Source of the DNA: Nemertoderma westbladi
Lineage: Eukaryota; Xenacoelomorpha; Nemertodermatida; Nemertodermatidae
Direction: 5' to 3'
Length of the DNA: 64,000 nt
Assembly: GCA_032718475.1 (NCBI GenBank)
Contig: JAUCBJ010007348.1
Location: 1-64,000, forward strand
Under the pieces are notes generated by a model. That model ran no database searches. It saw only the letters and a list, made by a program, of their open reading frames with translations, and was not told the DNA's origin. Shown in pieces: positions 30,791 to 41,900 of this stretch. A program made the position numbers and the translations under genes. The first letter of the stretch is position 1. Each line of letters opens with the position of its first letter.

Positions 30791-31720
30791 ATCTTCTGGT
30801 GAGATTAGGCGTGGTCGACAGCCAATGAATATGTTGCTGGATCCGCCGGCACTGTGTGAGTATGGCTGACCGTGAGATCTGGCGGCGATATGTTGTTGGG
30901 TCCGCCGGTACAGTGCATGGCCGGCCCATGAGACCCGTGAGATCTGGGTGCGCTATGTTGCTGGGTTCCGCCGAAATATTGTATGGCCTACCGTGAGATC
31001 TGGGGGCGCTATGTTGCTGGGTACACCGGCACTGTTTGTGTATGGCTGACCGTGAGATCTGGCGGCGATATGTTGTTGGGTCCGCCGGTACAGTGCATCA
31101 CCGGTCCATGAGACCCGTGAGATCTGGGTGCGCTATGTTGCTGGGTTCCGCCGAAATAGTGTATGGCCTACCGTGAGATCTGAGGGCGCTATGTTGCTGG
31201 GTCTGCCGGCACTGTGTATGACGGACCATGAGATCTGGGGGCGCTATGTTGCTGGGGCCGCCAGCACTGTGTATGACTGACCGCGAGATCTGGGGGCGCT
31301 ATGTCGCTGTGCCCGCCAGTACTCTGTGTGACTGAATGTGAGATCTAGGGCTGCTAGTTGCTGGGTCCGTCAGCACTGTGTATGGCTGACCATGAGATCT
31401 AGGTGGGTTATGTTGCTGGGTCCACCTGTACTGGGTGTGGCTGACCGCGAAATCTGGGGGCGTTACGTTGCGGGTTCCGCCGACACTGTGTATGACTGAC
31501 CGCGAGATCTGGGGGCGCTATGTGGCTGGGTCCGCCGACACTGTGTATGACTGACCGCGAGATCTGCAGGCGCTATGTTGCTGGGTCCGCCAGCACTGTG
31601 TATGGCTGACCGCGAGATCGGGGGGCGCTATGTGGCTGGGTCCGCCGGCACTGTGTATGTCTGACCGCGAGATCTGGGGGCGCTATGTGGCTGGGTCCGC
31701 CGACACTGCTCCTTAGTGCA
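30791..31720 (+). repeat. 50-64-bp satellite derived from a LINE C-terminus
   Basis: About 17 units around CCGTGAGATCTGGGGGCGCT, ATGTTGCTGGGTCCGCC and GGCACTGTGTATGGCTGA. In one frame a unit reads MADREIW...YVAGSA, matching the C-terminal end of the diverged LINE fragment at 50340-50405 ([10 protein letters not shown]). The array therefore looks like an amplified retroposon tail. Unit length varies between 50 and 64 bp. Confidence 0.8.
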
Positions 31721-32490
31721 AGCAGATACTCATCATCACTGTAGTTGATATAAATCGCCTTTAGTTCTGTTTAATTGTAATCAAACTCGATCGATTAATC
31801 ATTATCTAAGGTGTGCCGTCAGTCTTGTAGAATCTCAGCACTGTGTTACATACAGTTCCACACAATTTCCGACTGTGCGACCGCGCAAATCAATTTCAGT
31901 AATGGATATATCTCTACCCACACATATCGGATATGAAAATATACAGATTGATTTAATGCTATGTTATAGGAATAAGATAATTAAACTTTTTAATTTTAAA
32001 TCTGTCCATCCATTAGGACAAATTGATTCATTTTTTTGCTTTTTAATCGAAATAATATGAAATTAATCAGAGTGAATCCATGATAGGCTATCATTCCTAT
32101 TATGTGTATACCCTGTATGACAGGTAATGATGTCTTGGCATAACAGGAAGGGAAATGTAATCAGATAAGATAAAATATAATTTTGGCAGAAACATTTTAA
32201 TTAAAGAATTACCTCATTACATTACTTTAATTTTCTATGTTATGTTTTATTCTATATATTTGTACTTTGTTTTGAGTATATATTTAGGTTTGTTATTATT
32301 TAATTACATGAAGCAACAAGAAATAATACTATTATATTTACTTTTTACAAAATTATATTTAAAAGATCGACATGTATTTGCGATTCCCCTCCCATAATAA
32401 TGTGTTTGGAAATATGGTGTTAGTCGAGCGGAATGGAAGTAAACTTAACGATAACACATGATTTCATCCTGATAGGTGGTATACTGGTTG
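31721..32490. other. AT-rich DNA without recognised feature
   Basis: No supported exon or RNA gene. The 61-codon ORF at 31875-32060 lacks any domain or splice context. Confidence 0.5.
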
Positions 32491-32659
32491 TAGTATACCC
32501 CTGCAAACAATTTAACGTTAATAATGCATTAATATACGTTATTTTCTGACAATGCCAACGTTAATTATTAACGTTAATAATACATATAAATAACGTTAGT
32601 TTGGCCGCCCTTTTAACGTTAAAAATTAACGCAAATTAACGTTAATTTTAAACGGTAGG

Positions 32660-32905
32660 TATTTTGATCGTCAAAATATATTGTATGTTTAACGTTAAAA
32701 AATGACATATTACTGACAATCAGTTTGGATCGTCAAAATATATTGTATGTTTAACGTTAAAAAATGACATATTACTGACAATCAGTTTGGATCGTCAAAA
32801 TATATTGTATGTTTAACGTTAAAAAATGACATATTACTGACAATCAGTTTGGATCGTCAAAATATATTGTATTTAACGTTAAAAAATTACAAACAACTGA
32901 CAGTG
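32660..32905. repeat. 62-bp tandem repeat (about 4 copies)
   Basis: GATCGTCAAAATATATTGTA recurs at 32666, 32728, 32790 and 32852, each unit carrying TTTAACGTTAAAAAATGACA. Confidence 0.9.
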
Positions 32906-33084
32906 ATAAAAACATAATTATAATAATTAACGCTTAATTACCTTAACGTTAATTAACGTCAAATAATCACATATTCCAGACAATTGCTATTATCTTATCT
33001 GGCTCTGTCTAAATTTACATCTTGACGGTCAGACCGGTAGACAGTGATAACTCGAAACAACCTAAGAAGGCATTCTCATATTAA

Positions 33085-33200
33085 ACAGTTAGGGTAGGGT
33101 GGGTTGACCTCAGATGACTAATGGAATTAATAACATCAGTTAAATTACAAGCTTTCTCTCATCGGAGCTACTTCTGGTAATTATTGAAAATGCATACAAC
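33085..33200 (+). repeat. Dispersed repeat, mate at 55250-55375
   Basis: ACAGTTAGGGTAGG, GGTTGACCTCAGATGAC and TTACAAGCTTTCTC are shared in order with 55250-55375. Family unknown. Confidence 0.7.
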
Positions 33201-33574
33201 AGATCTCGCCAAGCCATTTCCAGATGTGAAATCCTCATTAAATTCTGATGACAAAAAACCGCAAGTCTTGTTGACTTACGGTTTTTTTGCATAAATTTAA
33301 GTACTTGCGGTCTTTTGTATTGCACTTACTCTGCTGAAACTCAGCTCGAATCTATGATCCTCTCGGTTTATTGTCGCCGTGGTTGCATTAAAAATAGCAT
33401 TCAGAGAAATTACAAATACTATTGTATTTGTTAGCATCAAAATGTGTTGTTATGATTAATATTGATATTAGTAATGATAGATAATCTATATGTCAATGTC
33501 AATGTCCAGCATTCGACGCCACATTTGATCAAGCAAAAATCTAACATTTTTTATGTTCTTCCCGCCCTTGTAGT

Positions 33575-33765
33575 TTGTGTAGTGTTAATCCGTTGCCTTT
33601 AATTAACATCTCTCCAGAGGTCATGGGTTCGATCCCCGCAAAGGGGTCGGGAGAGTTTTCGTTTCAGGACGAACGCTTTAAAGGGACGAGCTAGGGCGCA
33701 TTTCTCAAGGGCGTCCTTTAATGGGTACTGGAGTATCCTCTGGTGAATAAAAATATGGTGGAATT
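33575..33765 (+). repeat. Possible tRNA-derived SINE
   Basis: A GGGTTCGATCCCCGC B-box-like word at 33626 follows GTGTAGTGTTAATCCG. The body ends near a GAATAAAAATATGG tail. Only the B-box is strong. Confidence 0.4.
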
Positions 33766-33768
33766 AGG

Positions 33769-33987
33769 TGGCGTTCATAAAGTACGTCACGCAAATTTTC
33801 CATTTTTTTGACCCCCCCCCCCCCCCCCCCCCCTTCTGTCACAAAAAACCTATTTTCGTAAATTTATTTATTTGCATCGCCGTGACCGTCACAAAGGTCG
33901 ACACCCCCCTCCCACCTGTCACAAAATGTCACGAAAGCTCTACCCCCCCCTCCCCCTAGTGCGTGACATAATTTATGAACGCCCCCT
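33769..33987. mobile_element. C-rich MITE with GGCGTTCATAAAGTACGTCAC ends
   Basis: Left end GGCGTTCATAAAGTACGTCA and right end GTGCGTGACATAATTTATGA then ACGCC are inverted repeats. The interior is poly-C runs with TGTCACAAA words. A second member lies at 48686-48824. No ORF. Confidence 0.78.
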
Positions 33988-34493
33988 TATCTGGAAACAA
34001 GTCGTCAGACTTTGTGAGTAATGTTTTCCCTGGCCTAACGGCCGAAGACAACTTTGCCACTTAATATTGACAAAATTATATTGTATTATCTCACAATTAA
34101 CACATTACGTATGATTAATCAATATTACATATAATAATTATGTATATATTTTAATTATGTATTAGATATAATATTAATAATACACGTTATTATCACATTA
34201 CGATAGATTTTCAAATTGCCAGTTACATACAGTGAAATGTAATTTTGAACAAATTCAAGTGTTAAAACCATAAGCTTAAATTCATAATCTCGTGTAATTG
34301 ATCAATGAAAAAAATCAATAATTATGTATGATTTTTTCTTGTATGAAATTCTGAATTTAATTTCTATAACACTATAAAGTAGGCTTTAGAAATGTGGAAT
34401 TTTTGGAATTCGGAATTAGAAATTTGTGGAATTTTCATTTATCAATGGGAGGCTTAGATCTATAGTTCAGAGACCCGTAGGTTGCTACCGGAC

Positions 34494-35425
34494 TCATCCG
34501 TTTCATAAAGTTAACCGAAACGTACATCCAGTTTCATAAAGTTAACCGAAACGTACATCCAGTTTCATAAAGTTAACCGAAACGTACATCCAGTTTCATA
34601 AAGTTAACCGAAACGTACATCCACTTTCATAAAGTTAACCGAAACGTACATCCAGTTTCATAAAGTTAACCGAAACGTACATCCAGTTTCATAAAGTTAA
34701 CCGAAACGTACATCCAGTTTCATAAAGTTAACCGAAACGTACATCCACTTTCATAAAGTTAACCGAAATGTACATCCACTTTCATAAAGTTAACCGAAAC
34801 GTACATCCAGTTTCATAAAGTTAACCGAAACGTACATCCAGTTTCATAAAGTTAACCGAAACGTACATCCAGTTTCATAAAGTTAACCGAAATGTACATC
34901 CACTTTCATAAAGTTAACCGAAACGTACATCCACTTTCATAAAGTTAACCGAAACGTACATCCAGTTTCATAAAGTTAACCGAAACGTACATACAGTTTC
35001 ATAAAGTTAACCGAAACGTACATCCAGTTTCATAAAGTTAACCGAAACGTACATCCACTTTCATAAAGTTAACCGAAATGTACATCCACTTTCATAAAGT
35101 TAACCGAAACGTAAATCCAGTTTCATAAAGTTAACCGAAACGTACATCCAGTTTCATAAAGTTAACCGAAACGTACATCCAGTTTCATAAAGTTAACCGA
35201 AACGTACATCCACTTTCATAAAGTTAACCGAAACGTACATCCACTTTCATAAAGTTAACCGAAACGTACATCCACTTTCATAAAGTTAACCGAAACGTAC
35301 ATCCACTTTCATAAAGTTAACCGAAACGTACATCCACTTTCATAAAGTTAACCGAAACGTACATCCACTTTCATAAAGTTAACCGAAACGTACATCCACT
35401 TTCATAAAGTTAACCGAAAAGTAAT
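34494..35425. repeat. 31-bp satellite, about 30 copies
   Basis: The unit TTTCATAAAGTTAACCGAAA plus CGTACATCCAG/C repeats at exactly 31 bp with very few variants (CAG versus CAC spacer, occasional ATG). The high homogeneity suggests recent expansion. It has no coding frame. Confidence 0.95.
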
Positions 35426-36085
35426 TAGGGCCAAGTTTTTATCGATATATAATATTCATTCATCTTCGCTATCGGCTGCAGCCCCACTAGCATCTTCTAG
35501 ATCCTTCTTTCCACCCTTTTTCTACCGTACGCTTACTTACTGTACTTTTATACTGTACGCTTGGTACTGGTACACAGATGCTGACTAGTAAGGCAAATAT
35601 TTAAAAATAATATTTAAAAAGTTACACAAGTATCATAAAAATTTAACAAAATACGAAATGAACATAGTCATCGGATGGTCAGCTAGACATGTTATCCATT
35701 GATGAATCAGTTAAGTGATTCACTAATCATCGTTAAAATCTGATGTATTTTAATGCTAAATTAACGTTAATAATGAACGTTAAAAATTAACGTTCAATCA
35801 ACGTTAAAAAATTTGGAAATGTCAGATCTCTGTTGATTTTTAACGTATAATTACTGTAAAAAATTAAATTAACGTTAAAAATTAACGTTAAAGTAACGTT
35901 AAAAAATATGGTATTGTCCGATATTTGTAAATTTTTGACGTATAATTACTGTAAAAAATTAACGTTAAAAATTGACAGAATTCTAACGTATATTAACGTA
36001 GGTTTATGGTTAAATTCTAACTGTAATTTTTTAACGAATGTCTAACATAAACCCAACGTTAGATTAACGTTGGTGGTTTGCAGGG

Positions 36086-37440
36086 ACTATAGACTAAGAT
36101 TACAGGAATATTGTATTTATTTTGTGAGAAAAATAGCGGCCGTCTTGTGATGATTTTTGGTAACGCCAAATACAGGCGGCCTGAATCTGACACCAAATGT
36201 ATCAAAATTTATTGACTTTGATTCAGCACTGGCACTGCAAAATTTAGTAAATATTAAGTATACGTATAGTACGCCTATAATACGGTATAGTGCGCTTACA
36301 TAGGCCTACAGTATATACAGATAGGTGGGGCCTTCGCGCAGCACGGGACTATACATAGCACCAAGTTTGGTTTAATTTCTTCAATGATTGACCGACTTAT
36401 TTCGTATTTTATCTTGATCGAGAGTCTGAATCTACCGTTACCGACTGACAGACTGTCTCATTTTTGACCAATCTTTAGATTCTTACCTAAGCTTTTGACA
36501 GACAACATGTTTGCCAAATTTGGTTTATTTTCATCAATGATTGACATGCATCTTTCGGTTTTTATATAAAGTCTGAAACTACTGGTATCGACTGACAGCA
36601 TGTCTGATTTTGACCAAACGTCAGATTCTTTCAAAACTTTTGACGTACTACATACGTACCAAGTTGGGTTTAATTTCATCAAGGAATGACTAAGTTATTG
36701 CCAATCAAAACTTTACGACGACTACGATAACAGACGACGGCGGCCGACGACGATTTCAGACAACTCTTTGATAGAAGCCCTATGCTAAAGGTTCGCTCAC
36801 TTCGTGGCTCGCCTTGATACAGTAGTAGCCCTACAGTATTCTAAGGGTTCGGTCACTTCGTGGCTCGCCAACATAAATTATAAAATTAATGTAGGCCTAC
36901 TGCAGGAAAATCCACCCCACTCAGTTTTCTAAATTTTATACTGATGAAATTTTCCGAAATCAACAACTTTTAAGTTAAAACAATTAATTAAATTATTAAC
37001 ATTTACCATAATTTAAGAAGTAAAATTTTACTTTCTTTTATTTTTACAATAATTAAAAATTATTTGATTAATTTTCAAGCCGGAATATTCTAAATATAAT
37101 TATTTATTTCGCTCAAATTACAATAAGTTCAAAAATGAGGAGAAACGTGACGTTCCGTAAAGGTAGCGTACAACACTTAACGGATAGTGTGGGTCGGAAT
37201 TAAAAATATTTTTTTTTTTCGAAAATAGATATAATGCCGCAATGGAGGTGGGAAATTATTATACGGAGAAAATATTGAGTAAAAGTATTGAACCAAAAAT
37301 ATTTTTTGCTGCAATCAGCCCAGTGAATTTGAAACTTCTTCGAAGTTAATAAGTAATGTTACTATTTCTTTAATTAAATGAATTGGAGATACAGAAGGAT
37401 AAGCAACTCAAGACTAGCGTGTTCAAAAGAAGTGTATTAG
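36086..37440. other. Non-coding DNA with GTGGGGC-type MITE fragments
   Basis: 36327-36870 resembles the repeat at 27979 (GTGGGGCCTTCGCGCAGCAC start, TTCGTGGCTCGCC ends twice). The rest is AT-rich without exon signals. Confidence 0.45.
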
Positions 37441-37447
37441 ATGGAGT

Positions 37448-37560
37448 TCTAAGTGTCAGGGGCAAGTGGTTGAACAGGTTAGCACAGCACTACTGATGAG
37501 GCTTCAAAGGCCGAAACGTAAGTATAGCGCTGGTTCAAGCCTCAGTGACGTGTTTTCCAT
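37448..37560 (+). repeat. Possible tRNA-derived SINE
   Basis: GGCAAGTGGTTGAACAGGTTAG resembles an A-box region and GGTTCAAGCCTCAG a B-box, about 70 bp apart. Confidence 0.3.
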
Positions 37561-38862
37561 TTCTGAACAAAACCATAATATTCCATCAATATTTCTTTAG
37601 CCTGTGTTTCACAAGGTCGATCAAATACATTTTTAAAAAAATGTTTGTGCAGTTACAAGGTAACCGAACGTTTAAAAAATATAATAAATGTGTGCGCGAA
37701 TTTCTCATTTACTTCATATTCGTACAATACCGGTATACCATCGTGATACTGTGGAATTGTTCGATCGCTTCCACTGATTCGAATCGCAATCACCTAAGTG
37801 ATAACCCCGATAGCGGAGTGTAGACAAAAAAGATACAGGCCAGTCTATCCTAAAATACAAATAATAACTATTGATATCACGTTAATAAAAGTAGAAATGA
37901 AAACAGTAAGCGAGGCAAGTAAAATGTAGAGGACAGTTTTCCTATAAAGTAATTTTATCAACGTGATATGTGTAATTTTATTCAACACTTGAAACATTTC
38001 TTTCCGACTTTCCGATGTAACAACCACCACAAACATCACTACAGTATACGCAATCCATTTCTAACAATAAGACATACTGATCGCAAGATGTACAGTAGAG
38101 TACTCTTTTGGATGACAATGAACTAGAATTTCACGATATTTATTTGTTCTCATTTAGACCAAAAGAAAGCAACACTAGCTATGCTACTGCTTTCCTTGGC
38201 AAATTAAAATAAAAACCCAAACTCAAAAGGCTACACAAATTTCAAATAATTATTCATAAGATAATTTAGTAATATGCGTATATGTATGTATGTATGCAAT
38301 TTTAATATTGACTAGTGTTTGCAACAGTAAATAATATAGATTCAAAAACACGTATAAATATAACTTTAAACGACTTAACTAACATCATAAAGAAAAAGTA
38401 TATAGATACGTAAGTGTATATGTAATTCAATAAAGAATAAGGGCTTTACTAAAGAAATCATAGTGTTTATATGTCTATAGTATATATTTATTTGTCTTAG
38501 CTTTAGATTTTGCGTTGTATTAAATATGAAGATAGGCAATTATTTCTTACCTTTATCCATAATGTAATGGTAAATATTTCTGAGTCCGTCTCCTGTAGTT
38601 AGTTAGATACTGTATTTGATTAAAAACATATAAATTGTGCACAATTTTTATGTTTTTAGCTAAACTAATACATCTATATATAAATAACTCGGGGACGAAA
38701 GGGCTAAATATCGAATGCCTAACTCATTCGCCGTTGATAAAAAGAGTTTTAAGTTTATTTCAGTGGTTATTGAAACCGTACAGGCTGGTCTCTGATTGGT
38801 TAGTTGCTTTAGAGGTGTGCTCTGAGCTTCCTGAAATATCCATATGTGTTTACTAATTACAG
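37561..38862. other. Region upstream of the first recognised SLC6 exon
   Basis: I searched by eye for the TM1 hallmark (GNVWRFPY) and TM3 coding sequence on the plus strand and saw none. The sequence is AT-rich with short random ORFs. Confidence 0.5.
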
Positions 38863-38989
38863 GAATAACAAAGCCAAAGTATGTGCCCATAGACGCTGAT
38901 GATAAAAACGTCACCAAATGCTGGAATGGATCCTGGGTACTGCCAAGCGACAGTCTGTATCCTGACATTAAGGATATACTACCGAAGAG
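38863..38989 (+). CDS. SLC6 exon: extracellular loop 2
   Basis: Flanked by TACTAATTACAG and GTAAAAC. Encodes [20 protein letters not shown], then [17 protein letters not shown] and NGS are N-glycosylation sequons, as expected in the large loop 2 of SLC6 proteins. It ends in phase 2. Confidence 0.75.
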
Positions 38990-41900
38990 GTAAAACATTA
39001 TATAGAATTTAATTTATTAACGTAGGTGTAAGTATAAGCGCGTTTATCGGTAGGCGGTAGGTGTGGGCTTAGAATTTACCCCCCTATAATATGAGCTGGT
39101 AAGCTAATCAAGCCGCTGTTTTTCCTTGTTCTTGTAAATCAGTAGGCCTAGTTATTTATTGTTATCCTGTCTAGTAGTGCCTACAACTAGCAGTACGCGG
39201 TAGCAGACACGACAAGGCATAAGAATTATGTTTTCGCATCCCTTTAATTATTGTTTAGTTAGGCCAGCATTAGTTAGTAGAGTGGTTCGGTTGTTAACAT
39301 ATTTTTTTAACATAACCTAATGGTTGGAATCTTTTGCGTGGTTGCACTTGTTGGTTGACGTAGCCGGGATGCTCATCGGAAGCTTAATCTGGGACTGATC
39401 TGGCAGTCTGAAACTTTCTTCTGTCGTTGTATAGTTTCCCGAAAAATCCCCAGGAGCAACGAATACCCCGTAATCGAGCAAATGGATTTAGTGTATGTCG
39501 AATCAGTCCTATACATCAACGATAGTAACAGTGTGTTGGCAAGCTGTATTGCAACTGACCCCTAGATCCCTTCCTATAATAAATATACTGTAATCAACAT
39601 CATTTGCCACAATGACATCAACGTCTGGCTGTCTGGGCCGCATTAGATTTACTCCAACCTATACAGACACAGACCCAAGCCCAAGGTTTGTATGCTCCAT
39701 GTCCGCCCCTTCTCCATGTCTCCTTCATTAAACAAATTACATTGTTGAGAAAAAAAATCCTAAAGACGCTTTTATCAGCGGGATGAGGCGGCGGAAGAGT
39801 TTAGCAAGCGAACTCTCGAGTTGAACAACTGGCTGATATTCAGTTCGTATATGACGACGTTGCTGGGTATTTGGCCTGGGTAGTGTTCGATGAATACAGT
39901 GAAGCTGAGGATTCCATAGAGTACAGGTTAATTTTTCTCTTTGGGATTTTTCTCTTTCCTTCAGTCAGTACACGTGTGTCTAACTAGATTAGGGGGGGTC
40001 TTTCGACGCAATCAAATTGGATCCCCCTCCAGGGGAATATCGGCGAAAACAACATTTGATTACTCCCGAAAATAAAACTGTAACCCGTTCTATTGACTTT
40101 CGTTTATTGTTTTGGTTAGAATAACGTGCTACTGTAACCTGCTCATTTCCCTAAATTGTGAATTTAGCATTGAGGCGGGATATTAATTCGCTAAGATGGG
40201 ATTTGCGTCCAGTTTTCCCCGCGTTCAGTTCATTATGATAATCTAAGTACATGCGTAGAACATAGTCAACCACAAATATGAACAAGAATGGTGCAAGTGT
40301 GTCTCCCTGGAGGACGCCCCATAACACTTCAAATGGTTCTGTGTCACCGTCAACAGTAGACACAAATGTTGTCGAACCATCGTATACTGATCTGATTGCT
40401 GGAATAATTTCATCAGGAATCCCATATAATAAAAGAATGCTAAACATACGCGAGGGAGAGACTGAATCAAAGGCATTGAAGAAGTCAGTACACTGTCAGG
40501 CCATGAGTACTGTACAATGCAGTATACTAGTACACACGACTGTGTACTATATTATATACAATATAAGCCTACCTTACTACTTTATTTGTGCAATGAAGTA
40601 AACTACTATGTATTTTGTATACAATAATAGTACACTAACACAACTATATATTTTAATACAGTTCAGTAGAGCTCTGCCTCAGGATTCCGGGGGTATGTTA
40701 ATTAAAAACGATTCAACTTAGATTTATTATTGTTTTTCATTCGGTCCGGATTCCACCGGCCGTTTTTTCCTATGCCATTGCGTATAATTAATTAATTGTA
40801 TTACATAAAATTTTCAATATTACTGGTAACAATTACAGTTAGGTTTTCTTTTTGGTTAAGGTTTGTTGGCCCGACCCGCCACGGTTTACTTTATTTAGTA
40901 TTCTTTATTAAATTGTAGGTCCAGCGACGAATATTTTTGGCGTGAGGTTTTGCAGATCAGCGACGATATTCACACAATTACCAAAATCAATTGGAGATTG
41001 GCGCTGTGCCTGTTCTTTAGTTGGACGGTTATATTCGTTTGTCTTCAAAAGGGAATAAAATCTACTGGAAAGGTTAGTCGATCAGGCTGCTAGCATATGA
41101 TCATATTATTAAAACACTTTCGGTAGGCCTATAATATATTAGTTTGCACCTCTGTCAGCGAAACTGCTATTTGTTCTGTTCTAGAACCTAACCAGTTTTT
41201 CATCAATAATGAGGCATTTTTACTGAGATGGGAATACATGGAATACAGTATTGTAGAGTAAGTACTAAACAAAATTGTTCAATAGGGTTGTTGGTGCGCG
41301 AAAAAATTGTTGGGCTATAAATAATTGAATAAGGGGTAAGAAGGTGCACTGAATTGTGTGGCGGGGTGTATTTTTTGTGAAAACACGAGGAAACGGTCGA
41401 AATGGCGGGTTTAATTAAGTAAGCGCGGGAAGCCAATTTTGAACGGCTGTGATTGGCAACTACAGATTTGACGTCATTACGAAGTGATCTGATAATTATT
41501 TTTTTTGGTTTCTATGGAGACAGATTTCCGATCGATTCAAATACAAATGAAATCTCAATCATTTCACACGTGGCTTATATCAATTGAAAGAGGAGTGTCT
41601 TGCGCGACTTTTGACACCACAATTAATTAAATTCATGATGGGGAACATTGATGAATATATGTATGCAGCTGTATTTCCAGCAGCAATACCGATACTGTAC
41701 TGCATTCCAATCTGTATTGATTACGGTATATTAGATTTAAAATAACACTAAACTTGTAATACCGGTCAGCCGGTACTATATAATGCAGTAATAATTGGCA
41801 GTAGGCTACTTGAATATTAAAAATGTGTACCGCTCACCGGTAAACCCTACAGTTTAATGAAGTAAATCTGCAATACTCAGATACTGCAATAGGCTGAGTG

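Larger units (their letters stand above)
32499..36085. mobile_element. AACGTTAA-rich inverted-repeat element (~3.6 kb), non-coding
   Basis: The left end CCCTGCAAACAATTTAACGT and right end AACGTTGGTGGTTTGCAGGG are inverted repeats at the tips. Both subterminal regions (32505-32990 and 35755-36075) are dense in palindromic AACGTTAATT words. No transposase ORF remains, and a target duplication is not clear. It contains a 62-bp repeat, a dispersed repeat, a MITE and the 31-bp satellite. Confidence 0.6.

Noticed and set aside
33830-34000. Poly-C runs as G-quadruplex or regulatory elements
   Set aside because: They are the normal interior of the C-rich MITE family seen at two loci; no independent evidence of function.
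34494-35425. CRISPR-like array (31-bp repeats)
   Set aside because: Units are directly contiguous without unique spacers, and the DNA is eukaryotic; it is a satellite.
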